A stretch of DNA of 64,000 nucleotides from Trissonchulus latispiculum (lineage: Eukaryota > Nematoda > Enoplea > Enoplida > Ironidae): contig JASAND010028444.1 of assembly GCA_030248195.1 (NCBI GenBank), forward strand, positions 1 to 64,000. The letters run 5' to 3'. Every line of letters begins with the position of its first letter. Position 1 is the first letter of the stretch. The notes under the pieces are model-generated. The model saw nothing but the letters and a program-made list of their open reading frames with translations, made no database searches and was not told where the DNA came from. Both the position numbers and the translations under genes were made by a program. Of the stretch, positions 22,285-35,900 are shown one piece after another.

Positions 22285-25200
22285 CAGACATCAGACGTTG
22301 ACGACTCATCGCTACCATAATCAACTAAAGAAAGTCCAGCTTTCACAGTCGATTCTGTCTGCAATTTTGTGTCAACAGCTGTTGTTGCTTCTGACTTCGC
22401 TCCGTTGGGATTTTGCTTCGTTCGACCCTTCGGACGCACACCACTGAGAAGCTGACGCTGATTAAGACCAGATTTAGCAGTGCCGGCCTGATTGTTTGAT
22501 AAGACTGAGCATTTTGCGTTTGATTCCTGAAAAACAAAATAGGCAAATAATATTTAGATTAGATTAGCGAAACTGCAACCAATTCTACCAAGAAACGCAA
22601 ACCTCACTAAATACCATAATACATTCCATTTGAGCCTTCATAATTTTAGCAAAGCTAGACATGCTATTTTTCAAAAAAACCCGTTGCAGCAATAATACTT
22701 CATTACACAAACAAAGAATACCAAAAAAGCACTAAAAACAAGCGCATGTACCCACCTTCGTGGACAGCTTTTTCGCAGACGTTTCACCGCTGTCGCCCTC
22801 CTGCTCTGCCGTAGAGCTGGCCTCCGTTGCCTGAGCAGGTCGTTTACGAGACTGTTCCACGCCAGCGGAACTACTAGCAGCAGTTCCTGCAGGGAGCGTG
22901 ATCCCACTGACACCGGGCCGTTCAGAGGAATCTCGACTATCACTACTGTCATCATCTCCATCATCCATGATACGACGGATCAGTTGTCCATCCTCTCCCT
23001 TTCCAAACAGAGCCCTGAAAATGATTAAGAAATAAGTTGGCTGTTGGCTCAGTTTTTCCTGTAAGCACGTAATCTGAGTATAATCTGCAGACAAAACTGT
23101 TACACCAATTCTATCACTCTACATCCTCAAACGTATCAAACCATGTATATAAAGATTAAGACTAAGAATGGAACTAAATTAAACAAACAAGTAAATGAAA
23201 CCGCAAAGCAGCAAACAGGGGCGTATCCAGGATTTTGAAAAGGGGGTTTTGACAAAAATTTACTGAAAAGGAGGGGGTTTTGACAAAAGGTTACACATTT
23301 TGTAATGGAATATTGATAAAATACAACCCAAAAGGACAGGGTTTCAACCCCCAAAACCCCTCCCCTGGATATGCCCATGAGCACAAAGCAACCAAAGTAG
23401 TAAGAGATGCTTGCTTAGGAAGAAGACGTTACCCCAGTTTCGGTGACAACAACAAAGCTTTGGAATAGCCACCTATGTATACAGTTTACAAAGGCAAACT
23501 TGTAAGCTATTTCGTTTTTAATTAGTGTTTTAATATTTTCTGTGCTACCCACTTGATGAAAGCTTCATCTTCCTGTTCCTGCTCAGTGAGATCTTTCTCT
23601 CGATACTCACTCAGCATGGAGTCGTAGTCGACGCGCGCCTGACGCTGATTCTTGTCCCGAATTTCCTCCAGTCTACTTAGCTCTTCCATTTCATTACGCG
23701 AAGCTTTCGTTCGTTTTTCCAATAATTTCATGGGATCTTGCTCTTCCTAAAATAAACATAAACAGGTTAACTAAGTTAAAATGAACGAAGTATAACACAT
23801 GCAGCACGTTAAAAAATGTAAAAATGCCACTACAATTGTGCTCAATAAAGACGGCCAAATTTACGGTCTCATAAGTTAGCAATTTCAGGATCAATTATGG
23901 AATTCCTGGCTTATCCCTTGGCAATTTTTTATGGGGGGGGGCTTCATGGGGGGGGGGCCCCCCCCCCGCGGGGGGGGGGGGGGCTCACCCAAAATGGGGG
24001 GGGGGGGCATATATTTAGAAAAGTTTTTCGAATTTTTGTGGGTTTTTTGTTTAGTTTAAAATTTAGTCAAAAATCCGGCGAAGCCGGAAAATTTTTTGAA
24101 AATTTAAGGTAAAAATGGTAAAATTTGGGAATTTTTGGGGTTATGGGGGGGGAGGTCGGTATTTATGGGGGGGGGCTTTTCATGGGGGGGGGCTCCTCGA
24201 ATGGGGGGGGAGGTCGCCGAATGGGGGGCGGGGGGCGGGCCCCCCCCCCCCCCCCCCCCACTAGGGATAAGCCAGAATTCGATTGTGCTGAATTAGAGCT
24301 CAATCAAACTTCTCCAGATAAACAACGTTTAGTAGTGCCGACAGCATTAAATGCTGTATATATTCAGTCGGATTAAAACAAACAAGTAGTGCCCAAAAAA
24401 GGCAAGATTCCTTTGCCGAGAATTGTTTGAATCTTGCTTGTCACCCAATAGTGTTAAAGGTTTTGTAACTAATAACTGCAACTACTTTACACAGAACTAA
24501 TTAGACAGTGAGAGAGCAGCAGCCAACTGACTTTAAAACTAGAATGCGCTTGCCAAAGACAAGAGCTCAATCCCTATCTAGATGTAATTTGCGAGCATAC
24601 CTTGGCTTCTTTGTCCTCCCAAGCCTTCTGCTTATCTTGGAGCATCTTCTCCGCCTCAAACAGTCGTGTAGCGCCATGCTCTTCGGCATAGTCACAGTTT
24701 TTCAAATCAGTCTAAAACAAACACAGATGTCGATAAACACAAAAACAAACAAACAAACAACTGGGTTTATTTTAGGCAAAAATAAGTGGGGGGAGTGGGG
24801 GGGGCGCCCCCCCCCACGAGGAGGGGGGGAGGTGGAAAAGGGGGGGGGGGAAGAAATAAAATGGGCCAAAAATGCTAAAAATGCAGTATAAACAGCCTGT
24901 TTTCCGCATACACTGCTATAACTATGCTTAAAAGTGCTCAAAAATCAAGTTTTAGCACCAAAAACGGCGATTTTTGATCAAAAATTTCCGGCGAAGCCGG
25001 AAAAATTTTGACAATTTTGACCAAAAATCCTAAAAATTTGTTAATTTCTGGGCATCTTAGGGTGAGTGGGGGGAAGCCCAAAAAAGTGGGGGTGGGGCCG
25101 AGTGGGGGGGAGGTGCTCGAGTGGGGGGGGGATCACAAAAAGTGGGGGGGGGCGCCCCCCCGCCCCCCCCCCCCAGTAAAGTAAACCCAGAACAATATAC

Positions 25201-26194
25201 CGCAGCGACAAATAAAATGCCGCAAAATGTATCAACTGTATCCTTGAAAGCCCACCAAAATTAAACCTAAGCATTTTACCACAAGTACTGCATCAAAAAC
25301 TAACCTTGAAGGTTATTTCAGCCAAGCAGCGTGTACAGCGAATATAAAATCTCCAAATGGCCAAGCCTAGGTAGGACTCATCCGTAACACGTTCACGTCT
25401 CGCATTAAACTTCTTGGCCTTATAAATAAATTCACCGCAGGTATTACATCTGAAAATGAAAATGATTACGATCAGAAAAATTATAAAATTAACAAGTCAC
25501 TGGCGATATAAGTTTAGTAGTTCTACTAAATTCAATAAAAAAGTTAACTCTCTACCTTTGAGGAAAATTTTAAATAAACAGTAGTCGAAACAAAACGGAA
25601 GCATGGCTACACTGTCGCCAGTGAATCAATTTGTTAGGATAGGATGTGCGTGGGTGTGTATAGGATTTGCCTGATCGACCACCTACGACGACGACGACGA
25701 CGAATCAATTTGTTATCAAATAACATCAGAAGATATATAATCTAAAGAACATTAATAATTTGAAAAAACATCATTGTTTTATTTTACATTTCATTTCACT
25801 AATAAAGCATCAGTACATGCGTACGTACTTCATATTAAAGGGAGCCATAACTCGTTGAACCCATTTCCTTGTATAGCCCTCCGTACGAACTTTGCGCAAT
25901 TTTCTAGGATCATAGTCCGGAGGATAGTATTTCTGAAATAAAAATTATGGTTTTGGATTAAACAGTTTTTGATTGTATTGAAAAGGTTCTTTACCGTAAT
26001 TTGATTTTGCTTTCTCTGTGGATTTTAAAGCCACATAAATTAATCTTCGAACTTTCAACAGCATTAATGCAATTGTCTATTCAGTGTTACAATAGTAACT
26101 GGGAAGTTTGACAATTCATTCACTACATATTCGTTGAAAACAAAAAGCAAACTCTATGCAGCCAGCTTACATTAAGAACTTTTCGTTCAGTCAT
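22284..26194 (-). CDS. YJU2: Splicing factor YJU2 (CCDC94), 7 exons
   Basis: Exons 26194-26171, 25932-25829, 25449-25305, 24711-24601, 23746-23553, 23014-22756 and 22526-22284 join in frame to 359 residues. YJU2 is a catalytic-step splicing factor of the spliceosome that docks the branch helix (family knowledge). The product begins [17 protein letters not shown] and carries the zinc-binding cysteines C44, C47, C81 and C84. It then has [16 protein letters not shown] and a charged coiled-coil ([12 protein letters not shown] ... [16 protein letters not shown]). A low-complexity Ser/Gly/Lys tail ends in [14 protein letters not shown]. The coding part of exon 1 is only 8 codons. The exon 5 donor is GTGGGT, which keeps phase. 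Introns 3, 4 and 5 carry MITEs. The length is within the family range. Confidence 0.95.
23216..23379. mobile_element. hAT-like MITE in YJU2 intron 5
   Basis: The ends CAGGGGCGTATCCAGG and CCTGGATATGCCCATG are inverted repeats. The flanks AGCAGCAAA and AGCACAAA differ by one base, which suggests a decayed 8-bp duplication. The interior is G-rich near both ends. Confidence 0.65.
23906..24275. mobile_element. Poly-G MITE family A, copy 1 (YJU2 intron 4)
   Basis: The ends CTGGCTTATCCC and GGGATAAGCCAG are inverted, flanked by AATTC on both sides (5-bp duplication). Long G and C runs lie near both ends, with the palindrome CCGGCGAAGCCGG inside. Confidence 0.85.
24761..25190. mobile_element. Poly-G MITE family A, copy 2 (YJU2 intron 3)
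   Basis: The ends CTGGGTTTATTTTA and the inverted AAAGTAAACCCAG are flanked by AACAA on both sides. It has the internal CCGGCGAAGCCGG palindrome and poly-G tracts. It is very similar to the copy at 39836-40260. Confidence 0.88.
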
Positions 26195-27079
26195 CTTTGG
26201 CGAATATAATCAGAAGGATCTAAAAATAATTACAAGTCACTTGACAAGACAATAAAACAATGCAAAGAATTAGAATAAAATTATAATAAGGAAACTTAAA
26301 AGGCCATAAATTCTTTGAAGCGGTCTTCAGATACAGAAAGAGTGTCAAGGACCTAAAATTAGGTCTGGCTTATGTTTACTGGGGGTTGGGTGGGGGCACC
26401 ACTTTGTCGATTGATCAACTCCCCATTCGAAGAAAGAAGAAGAAGAAGAAGAAAGATTTACTCCAAATGAATAAGGAACGGAATAACGACAATATAACAT
26501 TACTACAACGAGCAAAGGCAATATATATATCTAAAAGTCATAGATACGTAGAAAGCGAACAAGAGTATCTTTACATTCATTAAGACCATTTTTAAATTCC
26601 ATAGTATTCCATAGTATTCGAGGAACACCTCTCTCTCCGTAACCCAAAGAACGTCACATTTTACCGTTTTTACCCTAAATTTTCAGACAAGTAGCCCTGC
26701 TTCAACGGATGTGTTAAGTAATTTTCACTATTAACTTGCAAATTCTTTTTACGAAAATTTGCTCTCCCAACATACCCTTATTTCGGACGAGTACCCACCC
26801 CATCGAGGGGGGTGGTAGCATGTTTCAGTCCCCCCAAAAAATCTGCCCTGAAAATTAGCCTGTAGGTTAGGACCAAAGCTGATACTACTAAAACAGGTTA
26901 AACTATCACTTTAGTTCAGAGTACACTTGGCCAAGTTGAAGTTCAACGTTCCCGATTTCATAAATATCGGAATAGTTACGGGTTCTTTTAAGGAAGAAAG
27001 ACAAGCAAGCGTGCTAAAACAAAGAATTTGGATATGCAACACTCAGTGCCGGAAATAGCATTGCCGAGAAAACTAAGCA
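26195..27079. other. Unannotated spacer upstream of YJU2
   Basis: Presumed promoter region of YJU2, plus a short GAA microsatellite near 26430. No gene or clear control element was recognised. Confidence 0.4.
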
Positions 27080-28590
27080 CTAAAGTCTGACCAAAAAATG
27101 TAGAAAGCGAAATTTTCTTTATATCTCAAAAACGCTTCAAGATTTGGTTGAACGCTGCCTTGTAAAATTTGGTTGAAAGTTGAAATTTGGTGTGTGGGAT
27201 TTTCGGACAGCTATCTTGGGTAGCTATCTTGAAGTGCTTTCGAGATAAAAAGAAAACAATTTAGCTTTCTACATTTTTTGGTCGGACTTTCGCAAAAATT
27301 TTCATTCATTTACTCGCTAGGAATGAATAGAAGAATTTGCCGTTTTGATTGCAGAGTTGCCTAGCTTCCCAGTTTCTAGTAAATGCTTTGAAAATTTCCA
27401 AACGTTAGCGGTGTGTTTAAATGTTTGGTTTGTTGTTTACAGCTTTCAGGGCCTACCCGAACGAGATGTTAAATTCACTGTGATAGCCAGACCAGCCATA
27501 TGAAGCAAGTACAGATATGTGAGTGAGATGAAGCTTGCAAATTGCGTGAGTTATTCCATTTTTCGATTTTCAAAATCCTTTGATCTTTGCCGCTTTTTCG
27601 ACTTGCTGGCTACTACTCGAGACTCGCACAGTGGACAATTTTTTCGATTAGATTTTCAGGACCGCCTAGGCGTCAGGTTTGATCTGATATATGTGGTATT
27701 TCAAAAACTGAAAGCAGATTTTTTCGAAAAATAACACTTTTTGACCCAAAATTTCGGCATAGCGATTAGAGCAAAAGTCAGTAAAAATAGCATAATCATA
27801 AAGTTCAATCCGAGCTGTATCCAACGATATAAAGTTTTCGTGGCTACGACTTATATTGCCCTAGCAATGAATTTTTATACAATTTCCCTTATTTCAGCTG
27901 GTTTTTGGTAGTTGACACTAGCTTAGGAAATCAAGGCGGCACATCAAAGACAGCCACAAACCAGCTGAAATAAGGGAAATTGTTTAAAAATTCATTGCTG
28001 GCGCAATATAAGTCGTAGCCACGAAAACTTTAGGTCGTTGGATACAGCTCGGATTGAACTTTATAATTATGCTATTTTTACTGACTTTTGCTCGAATCAC
28101 TATGCCGAAATTTTGGGTCAAAAAGTGGTATTTTTCAAAAAATCTACTTTCAAATTTTGAAATACCACATATATCAGATCAAAGCTGACGCCTAGGCGGT
28201 CCTGAAAATCTAATCGAAAAATTTGTCCACTGCGCGAGTCATGAGTAGTAGCCAGCAAGTCGAAAAAGCGGCAAAGATCAAAGGATTTTGAAAATCGAAA
28301 AATGGAATAACTCACGCAATTTGCAAGCAAAAAAGTTGAAATTTGCTGTGTAGGACTTTCAGGCAAGGGGAAAATTTTTCTGAAAAAATCGCGGTAGTAC
28401 CATGTACCAATCTTTCTGGACATATAAAACCGGCGCCCTTTGAAATCGCACGGGAAATTTCGAAATTTTTTCACGAAAAGAAAGATCTCATGAGTCCGGT
28501 TCAGAAAATATATACTTTGTGGTAGCTATCTTGAAGCGGTTTTGAGATATAAAGAAAACAATTTCGCTTTCTACATTTTTTAGACTTTAG
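27080..28590. mobile_element. Composite fold-back element related to 8854-10193
   Basis: Both ends carry CTAAAGTCTGACCAAAAAAT or its inverse, and the interior folds about a centre near 27930. The left 210 bp (27080-27293) is itself a complete small fold-back with the same ends, so the structure looks like a short element beside or inside a long one. No transposase frame was found. Confidence 0.75.
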
Positions 28591-29671
28591 TATAAGCCAA
28601 CATCACGCAGTATGTAAAAACTATTGTTGACCGGCCTGTTTTTCTGCTCGATCGTTCAGGCCTTTAGCTCTAGATTGAGCTCACGAAAAGCACCAGGAAT
28701 CGAAAACAAAGCACTGGGTACACCTAGTAAACCCAAAAACTGATATTAGCGAAATAAAAAATGCCATACATATGTTGTAACGTTGGCAAAAACATTATTA
28801 ATCATATTTTAACTTTTAGTTCGTTTGCTCATGTTTCGCGACTTCAGGGCGGCTTACATGAAAACGCATCTCTTGTTTTTCTCGGAAAATCTGCAAAGAA
28901 CAGGATATAAAAATTCTAAACAGTAGCGCAAAAATTTGAATCTAAAATTTGTTCTAAAACCTAAAGTTCTGCAGTTATTTCATTTTAGCAGTGGGATGGG
29001 CATGGGGATGGGATCCTATCAACACCCCATGCTTACAAACACCAATGCTACTTATCAGTCAAGTTACAATTTGGTGTAGATATTCGACCACGCATTACAA
29101 TCTAAAGTTGACTTAGCAAAATCCCAATCATCCAATTTAAAAGAAGGAGCACGCACATTTTTCTTTGATAAAACGTTTCATAAGATATTCTGGAATGCTG
29201 GATCCAAATACCAAACTTTCGTAAAACGGGAAGGCAGGCGGGGGGGGGACCCGTAATCTTTATTCGTCTGAAAACCTCCTGCAGCAGGCCACAGCCCTCA
29301 GAGCTACATTTTTTGGAAATAATAAAATTGATAGAAACGGTTTGCAAGAGTTTGTCATCACAGTGTAACTGTGGAAGCGATTGCAATCGTACTGCCAACT
29401 GCCTTATCCAGCATCACTTATTCTGGGTTCCAAATTATTTGAAAATTCTTAAGGGGCATGGCATTTTGGCATTTTCAGAATACTACTTCTGGCACACCTT
29501 CTGGATTTCGCGAATATGTAAAATACTCAATATTAAAGATATGCAACCGACTGATACATCGAAAAGACACCCAATCGTCCTTTCCAACTTCAAACCATAA
29601 CACAATCGAATGAATGTTTACTCACATAAAAACACAAAAATGCAAACAGTACAAATAACAATCAAAAACAA

Positions 29672-29677
29672 TTTATT
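29672..29677 (-). promoter_or_regulatory. Polyadenylation signal overlapping the NUP54 stop
   Basis: AATAAA covers the TAA stop codon completely, as part of AGAAAATAAATTG. The second gene in this window with this arrangement. Confidence 0.55.
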
Positions 29678-31229
29678 TTCTAATTCGACTAAAAGTGTCA
29701 GACACAGAAGTCTGAGATTGTCCTTGATTAACACCCAAAGTCTGTAGATCTGTATTTACCAAATCTACGACGCGCTCTAAGTTTTCTTGATATTTTTTCA
29801 GAAAAACGGAAATATCTTCAACAGCTTCACAAGACAGCTGACTTTTGGACGGATCCGTTGCCGCCAGACGGTCGCCGATGCAACGAAGTTGAGAATGAAG
29901 TTCAGAAAGACGATCCTAAAAAAATAAAGACAGAAATAATACATACTTTCCTGGCAACGCTACCTGGTGTGTTTTCGCATGAAGCTTTAAATATATACAA
30001 CAAACTATGTGCGTAGAGCAAAAGTTTTGCATTAAAGACCAAGTGAAAATTTTTAAGCAAACATTTTACTTAGCAAAATTTCCTAACCTAAGGCTTAGAC
30101 ATGTATTTATCGATGCACACAGATATGACCGATCTCGAGGACGTGATATTGTTTTGCAAAATGTCATTTGTTGTCAAACATTAATTAGACAATAATTCAA
30201 ATGTAACTAAGTTCGGCTTACTTTCAGTTTCAGCGGTGTGGAAATTTGCAGAACCAAATTATCAAGTCTCGTCTGAATAGCTTCCTCCAAAGGTTCAATG
30301 GCAAATCCACGCTTAGATAGAACTTGCTGTTTTGCCAAAACCTAAATACCCAATATAATGCCTACCAAAGATATACGCAAAAGTTTACAATATCATCAAT
30401 ACAACCAAATTCATATTATTCACAAGACAAAGCGAAAACAATTCAGAAGAGTTATTTATGGATGTACATAGCTTCCTTTTTGGCACTTATTTGATAGGAT
30501 AAAACGTTAAGATTTTGAAATTACAAAGATATCTTCGCATCGTTTTAAGTTCGGATGATAGTTATATACATATTCAAAAAAGTAACATCTCGAAAGATGG
30601 CCCACAACAGCATGTTTTAGCTACCTTCAGCAATCTGTGAGAAATCTGATCTTGTCGACGTTGACACTGACGCAAGCGAGTCATAGTTGTACTCAGGGAT
30701 TTGTCCAGCTCTGTAATCTTGTTATCCAAATTCTGAAAAATGCGGAAATAGAAAAGGTGATGCAAAATTATTCAAGACGCTTATCAGAAGTACAGCAATT
30801 TTTTATGTAAAGCAAACCGAAAGCAGAAAATAGTAATAGAAAGATGGTAACCCTTGCAAATAAAATTAACCAAAACAGGTCTTGGTCTTTCCAACCTAGA
30901 ACTTCCGTCATTTCTTTCAACTGAGTAATTTAGTTTGACGCCACATGTTAGAAATTGGGACATACGGGATTTAGAATCAGTTATAGCTAGCGAAATTAGG
31001 AATTGTAATTTTATTAACACTTCACCTGGCTACTGCTGTCACATTTAATAGTGAGTTACCGAGGAAGGTATTTCAGTATGTAACATTTCCCGGACTTTAT
31101 ACCAGACCTTTAAGACCCTGCTGTGCTGTTACCGTTTTTTTAAGTCAACCGTTTTGAAACTTCAACTTTGAAACAGTGTCCTAAGTCCATGTAGCATTAT
31201 TACAGTACACACAGAGAAGACCTCTTAAC

Positions 31230-31317
<88 letters not shown>

Positions 31318-32907
31318 GTGCGTAAAATTAGGTTTACGCAAAGAATTTTGCGTAAAACTAGGTTTACGCAAAGAGGTTGCGTAAAACTAGGTTTACGCAA
31401 ATAAACTTGCGTAAAACTAGGTTTACGCAAAGCTGTTGCGTAAAACTAGGTTTACGCAACAAAATTTGCGTAATATTGTTTAAAATCAAATTTTTCCTAA
31501 GAAATTTATGAAAAGTAGCTGTATACTTCCCAGTTAATTATAATAACTGTTTTCAAATATTTTTGCAGTCTAAATTACAAATTTAGAAATACAAAATACA
31601 CAACGATATTTATAAATTTAAGTTCAAATGGAAGTTTTAGCAGAAGCAGAAATTTAGAATTTAGCAGGAGTATGAATTTCGCATAAAATATTATTATTCC
31701 TCGATTATTATTATTATTCATTTCTCATAAATATTATTTTTTAAGTCACTAGTTTTTCCAGAGATGGAACCGGGTCACCGGGTCAGTTCGGGTCACTTTT
31801 TGGACCGGGTCACCGGGTCAAGAGCTTCGACCCGGTCTTGACCCGGTTTTCTGAATTTACCCCAAATTTTAGAAATTTTTGGCTCACCAAGCTAAAATTT
31901 TAGCTTAAATTTTTGTTCAATGTCCAATATTAATTGGCATTTTTTCTATATTTTAGTCTTGAGCATTTTCGCAGCATGATGTTATTTGAATCTGTCTGTC
32001 TCTGGCAAATTATTGTCTAGCGTTTTAGCTTTAGCTTTATAAGTTTTATGATTATTGCATAACTCTATTCAGTAAAATATGGTTTGCAGATTATTTTCGC
32101 AACCAAGGTAAATGTCGAAGGTAAGTGAAAAATTTAATTTAATTTAACGCAATACATAATGAAAACCAAATTTTTAAAAATACTCCGTCTATTTGGACAA
32201 GTACTCATATTAGACCCTGCAAAATTTCGCAGACGGATAAATTATTGGTTTGCTATTAAAATCTGCATAAATTTAGAAAAAGTTACAGCTACCATCAAAT
32301 GAATTTTAAAAAACTTAGAGCAAACATATACATACGTCTTAGTTATTCTTTTCGGGGTGGTGATGGAACATGGAAGCCAAAAATTTAGCCTTCCCAGGCA
32401 AAATCAAAATTTTTTTGCAGATTTTGGAATTTTCTGGAAAACCGGGTCACCGGGTCACCGAGTCAAGCCTAAGTGACCCGGTTCCATCACTGAGTTTTTC
32501 CATATTTTTGGAAAATAATTACTATTATTTCGTAGTTCTTTTTCTATTTGCAGCAAAATTGTATAGACTAAAAACCGTTAAGTTTGTGGAAAAATTAGCT
32601 GTTTGACATTTTCCATTTGAAATTTGAAAATTTCAATTTTCACTTTAATTCATAAATTTCGTTGTGTACAAATGTTATGCAAAAATTAGAAAAGTTAGAA
32701 TTTAGACTGCAAAAATATTTGAAAACAGTTATTATAATTAACTGGGAAGTATACAGCTACTTTCCATAAATTTCTTCGGAAAAATTTGATTTTAAACAAT
32801 ATTACGCAAATTCGTTGCGTAAACCTAGTTTTACGCAACAGCTTTGCGTAAACCTAGTTTTACGCAAGTTTATTTGCGTAAACCTAGTTTTACACAACCT
32901 CTTTGCG

Positions 32908-32972
<65 letters not shown>

Positions 32973-35900
32973 AGAGTTCGCCACCGGCCCGCTCAGTTTC
33001 AGAGCGAAAACAATGCTCTGAAACGTCTGGTCCCTCCCGCAAATGAGACCCTAAAGGAATGCATGCATACATACACAGAGACCACACCATGGGACGGAGA
33101 TGAGCCCGGGGTCTGATTTGCGGCAAAGGGGGAAAGGCACAATGTTTTCCCGATAACTCGGATGATGTTTTAATTAATATTGAAAACTGAATTGCAAAAA
33201 CTCATTTCTTTTGTTGAGATTTTGCTTATGAAGTTTATTAAACAGTGGAGTTATAATTGACTTTGACTAGACATTCATGTAACATATTATGCCACATAAC
33301 AGATCTAACATCTCACATTTCTCCTAGGTTTACTTTAGTGGAGAGGGCGCTGGACTTATTGCAGGGAATTTTTCTTGGGGGGCCCTCGGGGGGGGCGAGT
33401 CATTTTGGGGGGGGGAGGGGCGAAAATTTTTCTAAAAACTTGCTAAAGCTTGCGTTATTTTTAATTCAGTAATCGCAAAAAACTTCTGTTTTAGTGCGAA
33501 AATAAGCGGATTTAGTGCTTAAAGACAAAAATCGATTAAAAATCTCCGGCGACGCCGGAAAATTTGGCCTTCTGAGCGATTTTTTCGGAGACCCACTTTA
33601 TTAGGGGGATTTATGGGAGGACGATTTTTTGGGGGAACGGTGTTTATGGGGGGGCACCACCCCTCCCCCCACTAGAATAAGCCCAGGGGTGGGTGCCCCA
33701 GGTTCTGCCCCCTCCACTCCGAGCACTCGGCCCCGTCTCCACTTTTTTGGGCTTCTTCCTCCTCTCACCTCGAGGTGCCTACAAATTGATAATTTCGAGG
33801 ACTTCTGGCCAAAAATTTGAATTTCATTTTTGTACTAAAATATATAGTTTATTTTCTACACCTGAATTTTTTGAGCACTTCTCAGCTTAGGTATTATAAT
33901 ATAATATGATGTAGAAAGTGTGTGCGCATGCACCTACTGCGCCTCTACACTATTCACACAAGTCCTCCAAGGTTCTTTTTTGTTTAATTGCACTACAAAG
34001 ACGTTCTTTCCGACTTGAATAAAGGAAGAAAATTCTTTTGATTGAACAGGAAGCAACGAAAGAAAGTTACGTGCGCATAATACTGTAACGTTCGTATTCT
34101 GTTCAAGGTATGCGTGCCCACACACAGGTATCCGCGCAAGGGTTTAGGACCATGTCTGCTTAGCTTTTCAGACAGCGTTCCAACTTATACTTACTTATAC
34201 AGCGTTCCGCTTCCAACTTATATATACCATTTCCTGTGCCTGTCAATGGTTTAATCGATTAATTAAGATGTCATTTAAATGTAAAATTGCAGACACATTG
34301 AATGGATTACAATTTATGGGCCTATGGGCCTAACTAAGAATAAGCCGCCCTCCTAACGCCTCAAAACTGCTAAATCGGACCGTTTTAAATGTGCTACAAA
34401 TTTCAAAAACGGTTGTTTTCAAATTGTCAAAAATTCATGCAACATAATATACAGTATAATAATGCACAAGTAGAAAAAGTAAGGTAAAAGTAGCCCTGGA
34501 GACATCTACGCCCTGTCACAAGACTAGGACTAGGAGTGCCGCAAATTTCCCCTGATTCACAGTCGTAGAACCAACAGTGTCAACCTTAATAATGGTATAT
34601 ATACCGCTGTTATCAGTGGTAGCATTATTTACCAACCTGCTTACGGTTGAACAGTTGGACTGGCCATGACCATAACAACTTGTGGTCTCTGGAAATAGAT
34701 CCACCGACAGAGAAAAATTCTATTCAGAATTTAACAGTGTATACTATCGAGAAACTTTTAGGTGGTTTAGCAAAACAACAAAGGTCTACTCCCCCCCTCC
34801 CCTATAAAAATGCCGCATACGTCCTCGTCTCAGGCAGGATGTGTGGTTATAAATAACAAACAGTTTCAACGTTTCAACAGCTGATATCGCTTGAACGTTT
34901 GTTTATTTTAGAAATGACTGCATTTATACCATTTCTGATACTGATCGTTACAGTTGCCCTGACCTCAGTACGGGGGGAACAGGATTTTCCGTTGGATGGC
35001 AACTGGAGAGAGACTGTTACAGAGCCTATGATCAAGGTTGTTGGAAATCGTCTGTACATGTGCACTTTTACATGTGAACTGGTCACGCCTATAGACATCA
35101 TTGTCGATCCACTGCGATCCCTTAGACAGTGCTGTCGGGTATTCAGAATAGTGCAAAACTGATATGTAGAATGAAGAAAATGCTTAATTCTCTTAAACCA
35201 TTTGACTATTATGTTAAAATGTTGGTATAATGTGCTGAACGTAGAATCCGAAGGGGTGGGGAATGGGGATGGTAAATGTGCTCCAAATATGCCAAAAATA
35301 GATTACGGGTACAATTTTTTTAAAATTTGAGCTAATCAGCAAATTTTCAGGACAAAGTTTAGTTCCAAGTGGACTCTCATTCGCTGTTGCTGAGGTGATT
35401 TTGGACGGCATTTATGGAAGGTTATTCATAACAGTACTTTGTGCTGGAAACGAAATCCGCGAGCCAATTATACAATGGTGGCGATTGCCATACTGATTAG
35501 CAATATCAGGTAGAGGCGTCAGCGCACTACTTAGAATAGGGATCACTTATTTGTAAAAACTAATTAATTGGAAAAGGGGGACATAAAACGAGTAGAATTG
35601 ATGATATTGTTGGTATGATGAGAAAAACAAGCATAAGTGCAGGCAACAGTCAAAATTTCACAAAATTAAAACCCGTATGAACACAAAACTTGAAACCATG
35701 TATATTCGAACCGGTTAATAAATTATTTGAATTAAGTGAATTGATATAACTAATTAATTAATGAAATATAATTAATTCAATGTACATCACTTGCAAATTT
35801 GCAGGACATAAAAAGTGAAAACACTGGAGCAGAGTTCGGTTCTTGGGGCAAGAGAGAACCCACGAACGCGGTCGAGTTCGTGAGTGGGCGGAGAATCAGT

